From: Acidiferrobacteraceae bacterium
GTDB lineage: Bacteria > Pseudomonadota > Gammaproteobacteria > Acidiferrobacterales > Acidiferrobacteraceae
Direction: 5' to 3'
Assembly: GCA_027343725.1 (NCBI GenBank)
Contig: DAHWKH010000137.1
Coordinates: 1 to 6,225 of the forward strand
DNA length: 6,225 nt
The notes beneath the pieces were generated by a model, which was given only the letters and a program-made list of their open reading frames with translations, searched no databases and was not told the DNA's origin. Below are positions 5,735-6,225 of the stretch, piece after piece. The first letter of the stretch is position 1. Every line of letters starts with the position of its first letter. The translations under genes were made by a program, and so were the position numbers.

Positions 5735-6225
5735 GGCGGCGCTCACCGTCTGGGGCATCCAGGCCGTTCCGGGCCACGATATCGCTCTTGAGGCCATCGA
5801 TGCTCAAGGCGTTGCGCTCGCGCCAATACCGCCGCAGACCCTCGTCGCCCTTGTTTTCGGTCCAGCGATCGAGGTCCGGCCGGTCACCCGCATAGTCGAA
5901 ATAGGGCACGCCGAACCCGCAGGAGGTCTGCACCCGATCGACGGCCACATCGAAGATCTGCCGAGAGCCCGGATGCGCCGGAAACAGCGCCGCCAAGGCG
6001 TCCCAGTCCGCATCCGTATGGTGGATGGCGCGCGCCTGCCCGTACAGCCTCAGGATCACCGGGTCCCCGGAAAAGGCGCAGAACATGAGGGTCATGCGGG
6101 GATCGACGGCCACGTGCGCGGCCGACTCGTTGCCGCTGCCCGTGAGGTTGATCCAGACCACGCGGTTCGCGTTCAGCACGCGCAGCGAGTCCTGGCCCTT
6201 GGGCGATATGTTGATGCGGCTCTCG
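5712..6225 (-). CDS. Pyridoxamine 5'-phosphate oxidase-family FMN-binding protein (5' partial)
   Basis: The C-terminal 171 residues of a protein whose start lies beyond the right edge; the frame is open to the end of the window. The GTG at 6179 is internal, because upstream codons continue with SRINISPKGQDSLRV, a conserved part of this family. Further family signs are GSGNESAAHV, the core strand region RMTLMFCAFSGDPVILRLYG, VQTSCGFGVPYF, and the tail YWRERNALSIDGL. Members have the split-barrel FMN-binding fold and are usually annotated only as PPOX-related; the substrate is unknown, and this is not pdxH itself. Perhaps 20-40 N-terminal residues are missing. Its TGA (5712-5714) lies inside the 3' end of the convergent tetH-like gene, giving a 23-bp tail-to-tail overlap and no room for a terminator between them. 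Confidence 0.85.
   Translation of the reverse strand, partial: ESRINISPKGQDSLRVLNANRVVWINLTGSGNESAAHVAVDPRMTLMFCAFSGDPVILRLYGQARAIHHTDADWDALAALFPAHPGSRQIFDVAVDRVQTSCGFGVPYFDYAGDRPDLDRWTENKGDEGLRRYWRERNALSIDGLKSDIVARNGLDAPDGERRLKADNGD

Noticed and set aside
4547..5797. 416-residue minus-strand open frame opposite the tetH-like gene
   Set aside because: Its composition (Asp, Gly, Val, His rich) is typical of a reverse-complement shadow of a GC-rich gene, and the plus-strand gene has a signal peptide and repeated blade motifs.

Overview
The window reads as high-GC chromosomal DNA from a Gram-negative bacterium. Hand counts of sampled 60-base lines give about 72% GC inside the tetH-like gene and about 50-63% in the toxin-antitoxin block. 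An outer-membrane TolC-family protein shows a double membrane. A secreted beta-propeller protein with the hallmarks of tetrathionate hydrolase suggests an acidophilic or sulfur-oxidising proteobacterium, for example an Acidiferrobacter- or Acidithiobacillus-like lineage. The taxon is inference.

Layout. Positions 2-3030 (+) hold two translationally coupled export genes: an ABC exporter of the CvaB/RaxB (colicin V) type whose 5' part is outside the window, and a TolC-family outer-membrane channel starting inside its stop codon (ATGA overlap). Together they form most of a type I secretion system. The membrane fusion protein and the cargo would be expected upstream, outside the window.

Positions 3031-3445 have no intact gene. 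They hold a strong hairpin (3122-3152), a short minus-strand open stretch ending eight bases before that hairpin which resembles a decayed phosphohexomutase C-terminus, and a perfect 12-bp palindrome.

Positions 3446-4151 (minus) are a HigBA-like toxin-antitoxin module of the COG4737 toxin / COG2944 helix-turn-helix type. The antitoxin is intact with a good ribosome binding site. The toxin is a pseudogene: AGG where a start ATG is expected, a one-base deletion near the N-terminus, and an amber codon before its last helix. An almost perfect 23-bp palindrome, the likely operator, is preserved upstream of it.

Positions 4229-5734 (+) encode the tetrathionate-hydrolase-like PQQ-propeller protein, transcribed divergently from the toxin-antitoxin module. 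The operator palindrome ends 77 bases before its start codon, so the orphan antitoxin could affect this gene. Positions 5712-6225 (minus) hold the 3' part of an FMN-binding pyridoxamine-phosphate-oxidase-like protein, whose end overlaps the end of the tetH-like gene by 23 bp.

The most interesting point is the dead toxin with surviving antitoxin and operator next to a probable sulfur-energy-metabolism gene. No wholly new system is evident.
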